From NCBI GenBank assembly GCA_963969365.1, contig OZ017753.1, positions 930,001 through 994,000 of the forward strand: a stretch of 64,000 bases of DNA. Direction: 5' to 3'. Within the stretch, counting starts at the first letter, position 1. Every line of letters starts with the position of its first letter. This document shows, piece after piece, positions 12,001-23,982 of the stretch. This DNA comes from Asterochloris sp. CNOR1. Lineage: Eukaryota > Chlorophyta > Trebouxiophyceae > Trebouxiales > Trebouxiaceae. The notes beneath the pieces were generated by a model that saw nothing but the letters and a program-made list of their open reading frames with translations, had not been told where the DNA came from and did not search any database. The translations under genes were made by a program, and so were the position numbers.

Positions 12001-13854
12001 ACAGCTGTTCTGAGAGTCTCGATCTGCAGGTGCAAGCAGCAGCAGCATCAGGGAGGGGGCCATGCAGCAGAGCTTGAAAAGCTTAGACACGGGTTGATTT
12101 CCTGCTCGCAAGGGCGCCAAGCACCCAACTTATGCACGTTGCTGCAGAATGCAGCAGGTGGCTTATTGCTGGGCATCCAACTGAGTCACTGCTGTGGTTG
12201 CGCAGGGCACCAGATGTGCAGGATGCGGCATCAAAGCATGCAGACAGGTTTTGCAATGCAGCACTGTGGCTCACCCGCATCCTGAACTCATTTTTGAAGT
12301 AGCGATCCCAGAAGGCGGCCTCTGTCAGGTTGTGAGGCACATTGTCCAGGAAGGCTTTGTGAACATGGGGCTGCTCAGCAAAGATCTGCTGGATCCCCTC
12401 GGCATTCAGCTTGAAGGTGACCTGCAGAGGGATGTGCAGCCGGAGCGCTGCAGCAAAGCAAGTCTGATGTGCTGTAGGCTGCTTCCCAATGCTCTACAGA
12501 ATGCAAATAGCGCAGGTCTGCTTGCCACAAACATGACAGCGTTCACTGGAGGCCACAGATTGCAAGGCTCGGCACAAGGCCGTAGAGCACTGCTGTCCTG
12601 AGGACAGTTGCTGCTGGTCAGTGCATCACTGCACATGCACTTGAAGGCACCTGACCTTGTTCTGCTGGCCCTTGGCATCTGTTCCCCGCGACAGCAGGGC
12701 ATTGCTGATGCCTGTGCGCTGCTTGGCAGAGCCTGTGGGGCCCTGCGCCTCCCTCAGGAGGTGCACGCGCTGCTTCCAGAACTCCCCCTCGCTGATGATG
12801 CCATTCCTGACCAGCTCATCAAACAGGTGGCGCAGGTCCCTGCACCACAGCGTTTGTTTTCTGCGTGTGGACATTCAGCTGCTGACGCAGGTACCTGCAC
12901 AGCACCCACATCAACTACAGACCACACCAGGCTACAAGAAACACATGTCGCCAGTAGCTGATCATCAATCCCTGGGGCCCCAATATGTGGACATGTCAGC
13001 AGGTGTTGCAGGCCCCTGCAAGTAGCACCCCACTTTCTGTCAGGGGGAGGGTTGTCAGGGGGAGGCAGCAAGCAAGCTGGTTGTGGTGTTGCATCTGCAG
13101 TCGTCAAAAAGAGGGTGGTGGGCTGGCAGGGTGCTGTGGAGGCGGAGGCAGGCCTCAGCAGATGAGAGATTCAGGAAACAGGGCTCCCTGTGGCCATACA
13201 GGGGCTACAAAGGTGACTGCAAAGCCTCTCACTTGTCCTTCTTCAGCAGCTTGCTCTTCAGCGCCACAAGAGCAGGCGGGCCAGTCAGCTGCGGGGCCGC
13301 CTGCTGAGGAGCTGCCTGTGCAGGTTGGCCAACTGGCGCCTTGCCCTTGTCCGCAACCTGCAAGCAGGGAGAGCACAATACGCATAGCAGACATGTGAGG
13401 CTCCTGGCTGTGACAGATGGACCTGGCAGATCTGAAACTGCAGTCACGCTGCGGCAGGGCACTGCTCACCTTCTTGACAAGGGGCGTCAAGATGTCGACA
13501 ACCTCATCTCGCTCTGGCATGCTTTGAAACTCCAGGGTGACAGCCCCACCCCTGGTAGGAATGCGCACCATGGGGCTCTTCTTGGAGCGCTGCAGCACCC
13601 CTGCTTCAGCATAGGTGTGTAAGGGCGTCTGCAGTTGGCATCATCGACATCCAGACTGCCATCTACAAGATGTCCCATGATCTACCTGTGACACTGCTGA
13701 GCTGCACAGACACCGGCTGGTGGTCGCTGCTGTGCATGGGATCCCATCGCAGCTGGAGAGTGGCCACCTGTAGTGTTCCACCCAACTTGGCCTTGGACTC
13801 TGCTAGCAATGTGGCAGGCTTGATCAGCAGGACATTTCCAGTGTTCTCCTCCAT
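9026..13854 (-). CDS. TFB1: TFIIH core subunit p62 (TFB1/GTF2H1)
   Basis: Subunit of the TFIIH core complex used in RNA polymerase II initiation and nucleotide excision repair; it binds activators and XPG/TFIIE through its N-terminal PH domain. Exon 1 starts at the ATG at 13854 (MEENTGNVLLIKP) and, with the exon at 13600-13470 (KSPMVRIPTRGG, EFQSMPERDEVV), forms the PH-like domain. Two BSD-like segments follow: LRHLFDELVRNGIISEGEFW near 12820 and LTEAAFWDRYFKNEF near 12310. Further exons include LADEDELFRNRG (near 11680), LLSELNRHADVVLQGL (near 11190) and TEEQ/LTAEEQRAFRMRAD (near 10750). The C-terminal part has LRHFWASFPWTSKQRED near 9500 and the last exon LQALHTANDKFES, which matches the helical end of p62. 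The spacing of blocks agrees with the family. It diverges from the TMEM115-like gene over 147 bases. Confidence 0.9.
11700..11833 (-). repeat. Duplicated exon start (TFIIH p62 gene)
   Basis: The acceptor and first codons of one p62 exon (11700-11746, ALRRKAKAGDKTAAL) have an upstream intronic copy at 11788-11833 that still reads AVRHKAKAGKEVAA after an acceptor-like cag. The spacing is about 88 bases. Confidence 0.85.
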
Positions 13855-14001
13855 GCATGTTGTGGTCTCTGCACTGCAGAGGGCGCAATGCCATTTTCAT
13901 TTGATTTGTGAAGCAGCCTACCTGAGAATTGATCTGTATGCTGAGCTCGCCCCTCTCTGAGGCCAGTTGTGGTCATAGTGAGCGAGGCCGGTGCACTTTA
14001 G
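13855..14001. promoter_or_regulatory. Divergent intergenic region between p62 and TMEM115-like genes
   Basis: These 147 bases between two head-to-head start codons are expected to carry both promoters. No specific element was recognised. Confidence 0.4.
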
Positions 14002-15745
14002 ATGGATGGGATCGCTTCTGTCTTCCAGTTCACCAAGCTGAGCAGGGCCATTGCTGTGATCCTGGCAGCAGGTGATTCCAGTGCTTGGGAGGGATGCGTA
14101 GGTTTAGTGTGCTGGCTTGCTGGGGCATGTGCCCCTTGATGGGCAGGTCTACCTGCCTCCTTGTTGACGCCCTTCAGCAGCTCCTCATATTGCCATAGCA
14201 CCAACAAGCAAGCCCAAAAGCAACATCTAGTGGATCTGCAGGATATGTTGCACAGCTTTTGGCACCATCAGTGAGGGAGTACGCTGCTCTGGTGCCGGGC
14301 AGAACACTGCCATGTGTCTGGAACTTCTTCACAGCAGGCCTCCTGGAGGTTCACATCCTCATGGCAAGCACAAAAAGACATTGTTCTTGCTGTGCTTGCA
14401 CCTGAGTCATGATGCTGACTGCTATGACCCCTACCTGCAGCTCCTGCTCAACATGGTAGGCGTGCTACTGCTGGCAAAGGTCATTGAGCCAATCTGGGGC
14501 TCGCGAGACTTTGTCAAGTTTGTGGCCATCGTCAATGCGTGTACTGGCTTCTCGACCTTCGTGCTGCTGTATATCTGCTACGCCGTCACCATGGACGGAA
14601 CCATACTGTAAGCCGCTTGGCTGGAAGGCATGCCGATCTGACTGCTGCTTGTCACTGCTGGAGGCACACCATCTGCACTCAAAAGCTGTGACCGGTCACA
14701 GTCTGCCGTCTGCAGATACAAGCAGGTCTGCGGGTTCCATGGCATCTTTGCAGGCCTGCTGGTCGCGCTCAAGCAGGTGTTACCTGAGAGTGAGGTCACT
14801 CTTGTTGGCTTCCTAAAATTCAGAGCAAAGGTGATGCCTACCTGGCTGCTCAGAAGCAAGCAAGATTTGCCCAAGAGACTCCTCACTGGCATTCTCACTC
14901 TCCTGCCTGCAGCACCTGCCCGCTCTATTCGTGCTGATCAGCACAGCTGCTGCCGCCTTTTACAAAGACATCCTGGGTAATGTGCCCTTCATAATGTTGG
15001 GGACCTACACTTCTTGGCTGTACCTACGCTTCTTCCAATGGAAGCCAGAGCTGGGCCTCAAGTGAGCGCCAGGCCTGTGGGCAGGGTCTGCAGCTGTCCC
15101 ATGCAGCACTCTGTGGCGCTGGCCTACCCAGAATTGTTGCTGATCAGCCTCTGCGGTAGCACTTGCTTAGTGTCCTTGCTGAGCTTCCAGGAACTTTTGT
15201 CCTGCTTGATGGCGGTGCTGCACAAAACATCGAGGCCATGGCAAAGGCAGCACTCCATGTCTGCCCACATGCTGCCTGCAAGGCTCATCAACTGCTGACT
15301 TGCTTCAGGGGCGACCCCAGCGACGAATTTAGGTTCGCCACCTTCTTCCCAGAGGTGCTGCGCGGCCCAATTGACATGGTGGCACATCTGTTCAGTCGCG
15401 TCTTCAGACTTGGCCTTAGGGAAGCCAATGGCCAGCCCCACAGCAGGCAAGGATTCAAGCCTGGGAGTCAGCCCCTCCCAGGCTCAGACACAGCTGAGGC
15501 TGCCAGAAGACGGTGCGTTGCTGTACCCCTTGCTGGACACTCCCTGCTATCGTCAGGCATACAGCTTCTGAGGCATGGCTGATGCATCATGCAGAGAGCG
15601 CGGTGCCAGAGCCCTGGAGGAGAGACTGAATCTCAAAAAGGCCTCTACAAACAAGCCTGGCAAATCAGATTCGCCCAAGGCAACACCACAGGTGGCCACA
15701 GATATTGAAACAGGACAGCCTGAAATTGAAGATGCATCGCAGTAG
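14002..15745 (+). CDS. TMEM115/At3g07950-type rhomboid-like membrane protein (DUF1751)
   Basis: Multi-pass protein of the TMEM115 family, catalytically dead rhomboid relatives of the Golgi linked to retrograde transport. The ATG at 14002 opens an exon reading FTKLSRAIAVILAAG. Later blocks match the family in order: LVPGRTLPCVWNFFTAGLLE near 14300, NMVGVLLLAKVIEPIWG and FVKFVAIVNACTGF near 14450-14560, CGFHGIFAGLLVALKQ near 14740, LVGFLKF near 14805, FYKDILGNVPFIMLGTYTSW near 14965, and SDEFRFATFFPEVLR near 15330. The last exon (from about 15588) is hydrophilic and ends DIETGQPEIEDASQ. The catalytic Ser/His pair of active rhomboids is not expected in this family. The stop is 37 bases from the stop of the convergent Nudix gene, so the two 3' UTRs must overlap. 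Confidence 0.88.
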
Positions 15746-15781
15746 TGCTCAAAGCAGTCCAAATTAAATAGCAGTACAAGT

Positions 15782-16666
15782 TCAGCTGGGAGTTGGGCCA
15801 GGTGCTCTCCACGTCAAGCGGTCTTGCTGAACACGCAGCTCAGTGTAGGGAATGGAGCCGGGGGTGTGGGCCTCAAAGGCTGGCTCCCTGCCGAGCGCCT
15901 GCTGTGCCACCTCGATGAGCATGGCAGCAGTGAGGCCCCACACCAGAAATGTCCTGCCATTGGCGAGGTGCTCAAAAAAGTGCAGGCGATATTTGAAGCC
16001 CTCCCAAGAGATATCCTTCCACGTGTGACTGGGGCAGTCCTCCAGGAAAAATTTCAAAGGCATGTCAAACACGTGGGCCACCTCGTCTGGGTTTGGCCGC
16101 AGCGCCTCTGGGGGAGGAATGATGCCCACGACTGGCGTCACAGACAGCCTGTGCTTGGACAGGAAGGGTGGCAGCTGGGCCAGCACCTGGACGCTGGAAG
16201 GGCCAATGCCCAGCTCTTCATGTGCCTCCCTCAGGGCTGTGTCCACGTCTGAGGAGTCTGCAGGATCACGCTTGCCTCCTGGCAGGCAGACCTCCCCTGC
16301 AGCATGGGCGAGGGCTGCAGCACGTCTCCTGCCAGGCGTCAAATTATGGAGGGATGCATGACCTGTGCTTCTCGCAGGCAGACCTTGGTGACTGGAGAGA
16401 TTGGCTGAGCGCTGGGTCAGCACACAGCGGACTTGGCCTTCTCCATCCTGAAAGTGGCATGAGCAATACTACTTGCTCACTGGAGCTCAGGGGACAGTAG
16501 CAATTAGCCTCACCTGAAATAGCGGCACAAGCACAGCTGCTAACTTTGAGCTGACTGGGGCTGCTGCCTTCTGTGGAAGGGCAGACAGCCTTCCAATGAC
16601 CTGCTGCAGAGTGTCAGATTCCTTGTGCCCTGCTGCTTGGATTGCAGTATCAACAGCTTTGGACAT
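15782..16666 (-). CDS. Nudix hydrolase, CoA-diphosphatase type (NUDT7/8-like)
   Basis: Predicted to cleave CoA or acyl-CoA to 4'-phosphopantetheine and 3',5'-ADP. Three exons can be joined with exact phase: exon 1 from the ATG at 16666 to 16514 (MSKAVDTAIQAAGHKES...AAVLVPLFQ), exon 2 (DGEGQVRCVLTQRSANLSSH) at about 16450-16386, and a long exon 3 from about 16304 to the stop at 15782. The Nudix box reads LPGGKRDPAD, then TALREAHEELGI, with the Gly-rich strand and RExxEE intact. The Asp in place of the first Glu is usual for the CoA group. A second family block is LPPFLSKHRLSVTPVVGII. The total is about 255 residues, the normal size. There is no clear targeting peptide and no evident C-terminal peroxisomal signal (it ends PGPTPS). 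Confidence 0.9.
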
Positions 16667-17183
16667 TGGGGCTTTGCATGTGGGGCTGGCGTGACAAGTC
16701 TCGCTTCCTAGTCAGAATTTAGCATATGCCCGAAGGGTAAAGTAAGTGGCATTTGGGCATTTAGAGGTGTTTTTCTTTGAGAATCAAATAGTAGATCTTT
16801 GACTTTAGAACAGTCACAAGTAAACTCAAAGTCAATTGATTGCTGACTGTAGCTCCAATACAGGCAGGCAGCACTGGACCTTACCTGTGAAGTGCATCGT
16901 CTGAGGCAGGCTTGGTGGTGTTGCTGTCAGCAACCCTGAGTGTTTGATTGCACTGTGATAGACTTGATCAAGATGCTGCAACATCAGGAGTACTGCATTG
17001 GCCCATGCACTTGCCATCCAGCTTGGCTGTCAAATCGGATAACCATTTCTGATTGCGTGACAGCTTGAGCTACAGCACATCCGACAGTGAGTCATGAGAC
17101 GAGCTGACAGCTCTGTTGCTTGTCTTGGCCTCCAACTGTCTCATCACATGCATTGGGTGGATCCCTCAAGCTGTCCACGGGAG
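16667..17183. other. Intergenic region between BOP1 3' end and Nudix 5' end
   Basis: About 520 bases with no supportable coding exon. It looks more A/T-rich than the flanking coding sequence around 16720-16850. It should hold the BOP1 poly(A) site and the Nudix promoter. No distinct element recognised. Confidence 0.5.
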
Positions 17184-20100
17184 CTAGTTGCTGAACAAGC
17201 AGATGGTGCTGTCAGCTCCTGCGCTGAACACCCAGGGCTGAGTTGGGTGGAAGGTGCAGTCAAAGACGCCTTCCATTTTGTGAACTGCCTCATGGCCGTG
17301 CAGGATTTTCACGGGGACAATCAGAGGGTTGGTCATCAAGTCCTGCATGGCAAGGCACAGGGCTGTCCAGGCAGAACTTGGACAACATGTGCAGGCGCAA
17401 CACCTTGGAAGTCAAGCCCAGCGCCAGCTGCTGCAGCTGAGTGTACCATACCCCTATAGGGTTCCATGCACATGCCCATTGACGGGCAGCTGCTGCCTGT
17501 GACCCATGACTGCCGCGGCTGGGGGAGCATACCTGGTAGACCATGCCATGGAAGACCTGGATGGTGCCATCGTCTGAAGCAGAGGCAAACAGCGGGTAGC
17601 TCCTGTGAAAGGCAACAGCCCGCAGCGCAAGCTGATGGTACTTCAGCGCCTTGTAGGGCTTGGTGGACAGGTCCAGGTCATACCACAGCACCCTCCTGTC
17701 CTGCAGTCGGCAAAGTGAAAGTCCTTCAGCAGCTGCAGTGCATGTTGGGCTGCTGATTCAGGCTGAGTGTCTCGGTGGCAGTCATGCTGGCGTGCACCAC
17801 TTATAGACCAGCCACCAGGAAAGGTGGTGGACACGGAAGCTTGCCTCAAGCAGTATCCACAGACACTACCCAGGACAGGCAGCCTTGTCATTACTGCAAT
17901 TGTGCAGGTTCCATCAGGGCCGGTTTGCAGGCAGCTGGCCAGGATGTAGCAGCCGCTGGAAAGCACAGGCACGCTGGTAGTGCCTGAGGACCCCCCATAA
18001 GCTTTGTGATCAGCCAGCCTGAACAGACCCCGTCATGGGGCCAAGTAGACGGCGCATAAAGCAGCAGCCCGTGGTCCCAGTGTGGTTCGCTACCGGGCTG
18101 GCAGTGACCGAGACGCGCCCAAACTCCACTCACACAGCTAATGCTCGCCTCGGACAATCCAGGCTAGGACATGCTGAAGTCAATGTTCGGCCCCGGCCCG
18201 GTGCTCACCTCACAACCCACCAGCACATGGTCCCCGCTGGGGTGCACCGCCATGCTGGCAATGCCTGAGGCCCCCATAAGCTTCTTGGCCAGCTCCTGCT
18301 TGGCCAGATTGTAGATCCTGACGTGGTTCTGTGTCGCCACAAAGAGGAAGGGCTTGAGAGGGTGGAACAGGACGTGCACCACGCGGCCACGGTTCTTTCT
18401 GAAGGGATTCTGGCTGGAGCGCTTGGACAGCTGGTGCACCTGCACAGCCTGGGTGTTGCCTGCAGGCAGGAGAGCAGGCATGAGGGCAGATTCCTGGACT
18501 GGGGGCATGGACGCGCTGTCCAAGATCGATGAGTAAGGGGCTGTCTTGCGCCTGCAGGGAGAAAGCAGGTTCTGGCCAGAGTAGTTGAGCAGCTGGCGGA
18601 TCTGCCCTGCCTGATGTGGCCCCTAAGCAACGTTGTTGTAAAGACATGCAGGTACTGGCTGCTGCAGAACCTTGCTGCGGCTTGCAGGACATGCAGGGTG
18701 AGGCCTGCCATGTGCAAGCTTCAGCATGCAGGAGAGGAACGACGTGGCCAGTCACTGTAAGCTGGTGGGGGACCCAGTCAGCAGTGCGGTGAGGCGTTAT
18801 GCTTGTTGTGCTGCAAAAGCACAGCAGAGGGACAGTTGCTGAGGGCTGTGACACCTACAGAACAAAAGTGCAGCATCCAGGACAATGGCTGACAGTACTC
18901 TCGAGCACCCAAGACCCACCTGTTGGGGCAACAGAAGCAAAGTAATCCCCCCTGCTGTGCCACGCCACATGAGTGACGGGGTGCTGGTGCACAACCTCCA
19001 GGCCCTCCCCATTGGGGCGTTGCCTCCAGGCAGCCACAGCAGCGGTGCCGGCTGCAGCGGCTGTTGGCAGCTGCAGGGCTTCTGCTGTCGCAGCGCGCAC
19101 CTCCTCATTGCCCAAGCCTGCATTGCAGCTATGAAAATTGGCAGGCAACTTCTAGCTGTAAAGCAGGCATTGCGGCGCGGTGGCACTGTCCACGTGCAAG
19201 GGCTGCAGGCATGGGCACAGCACTGGGCCGAGGACGACTGCAAGTTTGGCACGGGATCCAGACACAAATTGCCCTGCCTTGCTCCCCAGCAGGTCCACAG
19301 CAGCAGGAAGGCAACAGGGCACACACCAAAACTCACACAGCCACGGCTTGAGGCTGGCCACGCTGTCTCCCCAGTACAGCGCACCAGCTGCAGGCCACAG
19401 CCCATCTGGTGCCTGCTCTGACTCCCGCTGCATTCCAGCCAGTGCTTTCAGCTGTCCAAGCCTCACCTGGGGAAAGGAGGACGACACTGCTGCCAACAAC
19501 GACCGCCAGCAGCTGTACCCCACTGCTGGGGCACCAGGCCACACTGTGCACGGGGGCCTCCAGGTCCCAGCTGCGCAGGCAGCGCCCGGTCCGCACCTCC
19601 CATAGGCGCAGCGTGCCATCGTCTGAGCCTGATGCGAGGTGCTGCCCTAAGGCATCTGGGGCCACGCTGCGCACCTGCAGGCGCCACACGGGACACCTGG
19701 GCAGCTGGAGGCTGCTGGAGGGTCCAAAGAAAGGCGGCAGGCATGCAGAGGGGTTCTTAGATCCATTGCTGATCTCAGCCACAGCAACAGTCACAAGTGC
19801 ATGGCAGGGGGCCACAACAGGCAGCTAAGAACAATTTGGGTAGAGCATCCAGCCACCCACAGCCCTGTCTGGCCACCATCCCTGCCTATGCAGCCCGGAT
19901 CTCCACAGCGGCTCTGGTAGCGCCCTACATCCCACAGCGAGACAGAACCCAGCAGTGCTGCTGACCACTGACCCTGCCTGAGTCAGCAGCTGCATTGTGG
20001 CTGGATTGGCTCAGCAGGCAGAGGCGATAGCAACACATCGTGCATGCACAACATGTCGTCTCTGCTCACCCTGCCTGTGTGGCCAATGTATCTGAGCAGC

Positions 20101-23100
20101 AGCGTGGTGGGGAAGGGCTGCAGATCGGCTGGCTTGGGCAGCCTAGGCACCAAGGACTCCGGATCAATGTCCAGCCGCTTCTTGCGTGTGCGAGGGCACA
20201 GGTACAGGTCCAGGCAGCGCTCAAAGCGCTCATTTATGAAGGACGCATAGGCAGGCACTCGGCGCAGGCTGTCAAAGGAGATGGGGACGAAGGCCGCCTT
20301 CTCGTCACCATCGAGGAGCTCGTTGGCTGCACGCTCCTCCTGCAGGGCAGGGGGTCCTTCAGTGGGCAGCAGTGGGCACCAGAAGGGAAGCCAGGTGCAG
20401 GGGCAGACAAGGCAGGCCACCAGGAGCCCGTCAACAGTGCATCCCCTCTGCAGGGTAGGAGGTGTATCTGTGCAGCAGCAGGGAGTAGCTGCATCATGAA
20501 AGCTGCTAAGCAGTGTGCTCAAGCCAGGACGTGAGACAAAGATCACTGGCTTGCTGTCCCATCAACAAGATTCGTGAGTCTTGCAGACCTCACTGCTGGC
20601 AGCTGCGTACAGCAGAGTCGATGTGCAGAAGAGCTCTGCCAGTTGTGCCGGCAGAGGGTGACCTGGGCTTCCATGCTGCCACCGCACCTGACACCAAGAT
20701 GCAGACCACAACACCTGTCAGCTGCTGCCGCATGCACCTCATCCCTGTGCACAGCAAGACCCTGACGGCTGACGCCCCCCCCGGCAGTGGGGATGCACAG
20801 CAGCCTGCTGCATTCTGTGCGCAGCAGACACGCCTTGAGGTCTTGGTACAACCCCTCATGCCCCCAAGCAGGTGGATCAGGCAGGCCTCAGAGCAGCAAC
20901 TTCAGCAGCCCTTCTGCATCTGCTTGCCACAGCAAGCAGCACGCCTCTGGCGGCAGATTCCCCACGAGAGCTGCACAGCTCCTTCATGCCCCAGCAGCTG
21001 AGGCAGGTGCGCTCTTGCATGATGGAGCAGGCCAGTGGATGGGCACATTGGACACTGCCTGTCACCCGGCCTGCCCTGGACGCAGCTGCTGCCCTGCCGC
21101 ACTTAGCTCACCTGTTTGGGCAGGTACTTCTTGGGTGGTGGCTGATGCATGCAGCTGCTGCCACAGCTCTCTACAGCGAATTGTAAGCAGAGAAGCATGT
21201 CAGGGGCATCATGCTTGCCGCTGCTGACTCAATCCACGAGGGCTCACCTCTGTGGGCAAGTACTCCTTGGGTGGGTTGTATGACTCCTCATGCCCCGGCA
21301 GCTTGGGCTTGGGGGCTGGCACATACGCCAACCCTGTTGCCGTCTTGCCAGTGGCCTGCCCGTCGTCTGCCCACAGCAGGTAGGGCTTGGGGTCCTCGTC
21401 CACAGCGGGCTTGTCCCGCTGGATCCAGCCCTTGCGCAGTGCCCGTACGAGCTTGACAATCCTGTACAAGCAGGCACACTCCATTGTACTGACGGCATGC
21501 TGTTCCAGGCAGGAGGCAGAGAGTTGGGCATGAAGGAGTGCCAATCTGCACCAATTGGCCAACATAACAGGACGTCAAAACCCAGATGCGGAGTGACAAG
21601 GCCTGGACGGCACGTGCAAGCGCCTGTGGTTCCTGCCAAGGTCAGCTGGACTTGTCCTTGCCCAGGGCCTCAGCTTTACTGCCGCTTTGATTTTGACTGG
21701 CAGTGGCCAGGCCTGCAGCTGGCAACCAGCACATTGCCAAATGGGATAACTCACTTTTTCTCCTCCCACTGAGAGGGCCTGAAGCGCCGCTTGGGCTCTG
21801 GCCTGGCAGACAGCGGCATGAGCTGCTTGTCGTTTGTGTACCAGTGCGTCTCAGGCTCAAAGGGGTTGACCTGCAGCGCATGCAGGGACTGACATGGAAC
21901 AGCACGGTCCCCCCAAGAGAGCAGAGCGGTGCACATCCTAATTGCGCATCCTGCCCTGTTGCAGACCCATCATCACAGATGTGACTCCAGCTGGGAATCG
22001 CATTGCCAGCAGCCTGTCCCGGAGGAAGCACCTTGGCAGCTGCTGAATCCCTTGAGCACACCACATGGGGATGCCGCAGGCCATCACGTCAGGAGAAGCA
22101 ATGTCAACAGGGTATCCTGACACCTGGCAATGGTGCCCATGCCTGACAAACAGCAGCCACACCCGGGGGGTTGCTCTTGCGCGTCCGAAACCTCAACCTG
22201 GTTGTCTCACCTCCACGTGGGGAAAGCGCCCCTGCCTGATGCGCTGGATGAGTTGCAGCTCCTCCTTCGACAGCTGGATCTCGGTGTCGTTGTACTCATC
22301 ATAGATGACGGGCAGCTTGAGGTCATTGCGCTGCAGCAGGGCGTCCAGCTGGTCCCGACGCTCGCGCTTGAGCAGCCTGGCGCCCTCACGGGAATACCTG
22401 CAGGAGGTGCGTCAATGTGGATGCTACTTGGCTCCCTCTGCAGTGGGCTTTGAGCAGTAGTGGGGTGAATTCTTCAATACTAGCAGGCTGCCTGCCTGGT
22501 TGCTGTGTTGCATCCTGCTTCACAGCACTAGGGTCTGGGGAGCTGCTGTGGCAGTGCAGGTCAACAATGACCAGCACGCTGCTGAGCCGCAAAAACAGCG
22601 GTACCCAACCTCCACCCACTCCGGCTCTGCATCGCTGCAGCATCACAGGGATGCCTGCTTGTGCAGTGGGGGCTGCACACAAATTGTACAGGTGAGCTCG
22701 CAGATCAGCCACAGGTCTTCAGCCAGTCACTCATGTTGTCCCAATCGACTGAATGTTTGCCTCTGTCCCTGTACCAGCAAACATGGTCAGCTGCCAGCAG
22801 TCCACCTACCCAATGTGCTCCTCGTCCTTGTACCAGCGCAGGGGCACGTCCCCCACAGTGTTGCGGGGCTCCCTCTCGTCCTCCGAGCTGTCACTGCCCG
22901 CGTCCAGCTGCATGATGGGACCCAGCTGCTCTGCGGGACTGCACAGGGAGGTGGCAATGACATGAGCTTGCGCACCTCCACCCAGGCGCAGTCCAGATGC
23001 AGGCAGCAGCCCCTCTTCTTTCTGTGGCGCACGTGGCTGGCCGCCACGCAGCACTGCACTCTGCTGGGGTCAGGATGGTGTGGACACTGGCATGAGCGCG

Positions 23101-23692
23101 GGGCCCAGGCATCAGCACCATGGGCCCTACTCACGCCTTGCACAACCAGTTGTGCCTCCAATCACCTGGAGGCGGCCGGCGTCGGCTGCTCCCTACCAGA
23201 GGTCTCCCCTGGAGCGGAGCGAGCTGCAGCCTCCTGGGCATAGTCCACAATGGCAGCATCCACCTCCTCATCTGTGGCCTGCACCAGGGCGTCGCCATTG
23301 ATGTGGCAGGGGAGGCAACACACTTTTCTTGCACAGGTACAGCTTGAACTGCTTGCTCTGTCTACACCAGTCAAATCTGCTGAGTCCCTCATGCAGGCCT
23401 GCTTTGCTTTGCAGTGCAAAACAGATAGTTTGGCTACCTCATCAGAATCCTCTGTCTCCTCATCCTTTTCCTCAGCAGACTCAGGTCCAAAGCCGTCATC
23501 AGAACCCCCGCCTTCACTGTCCTCCTCAATGTCTACCTCACTGCCCACGTCTGCGTGGTCTGCTGTCAGGTCAGATGAGGGGCTGGCTTGTCCATCATCC
23601 TGCTCTGTGGGGGCAGCCTGCTGGAGTAGCAGTTCTGCATCCCCTGCGTCCACTGCCTTGGGTGCACCCGTCTGGGTTCTTTTCTTGCCCAT
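17184..23692 (-). CDS. BOP1: BOP1/ERB1 ribosome biogenesis WD-repeat protein
   Basis: Component of the PeBoW (Pes1-Bop1-WDR12) complex needed for 27S pre-rRNA processing and 60S assembly in the nucleolus. It starts at the ATG at 23692 ([15 protein letters not shown]), followed by an acidic stretch ([11 protein letters not shown]). BOP1NT blocks follow: [16 protein letters not shown] near 22840, [15 protein letters not shown] and [11 protein letters not shown] near 22290-22210, [11 protein letters not shown] near 21865, [15 protein letters not shown] near 21790, [13 protein letters not shown] near 21260, and [20 protein letters not shown] near 20230. WD repeats follow: [16 protein letters not shown] near 19630, [19 protein letters not shown] near 18960, [17 protein letters not shown] near 18370, [18 protein letters not shown] near 17570, and a last exon (from about 17342) ending [14 protein letters not shown]. 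Block order matches the family throughout. An ATG-less upstream extension of the frame is not needed. Confidence 0.93.
17971..18297 (-). repeat. Duplicated exon segment (BOP1 gene)
   Basis: The exon stretch at about 18252-18297 (coding for [11 protein letters not shown]) has a decayed copy at about 17971-18020, 281 bases further on in the intron. Both share the tract around ccccataagctt. The copy has lost its frame. Confidence 0.8.
21105..21280 (-). repeat. Duplicated exon end and donor (BOP1 gene)
   Basis: The exon end at 21241-21280 ([10 protein letters not shown] followed by gtgag) is repeated at 21105-21145 as [10 protein letters not shown] followed by gtgag. The copy lies 136 bases further on in the intron and still looks like a usable donor. 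Confidence 0.85.
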
Positions 23693-23982
23693 CTGAACAA
23701 CGGGAAGTGCGGCCACTTTCAGAGCATTGGCACAATAGTGTGGCTACTTCAGTGCCTGACCCCTTGGTGCAAATCGCGTTCAGGCAACTCGTTCAGCAGA
23801 AACTACTTAGATGTTGCACTCGAGTGCCCGCCTGCAAGCCTCTACTACCCCTGCGCTGAACGACATCACATGAATATGCTGCAGCTGCGGCTTGGCCATG
23901 AGACTGGATACTGCAAGCCTTTGGCACCGCATGCATCGCCCCGCTTGACAACACTTGTGCCATTGTGATCTTCACGGCAGTC
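23693..23982. promoter_or_regulatory. Divergent region between BOP1 and the OFD1-like gene
   Basis: These 290 bases separate two head-to-head start codons. A shared or overlapping promoter is likely. I see no recognisable element. Confidence 0.4.
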
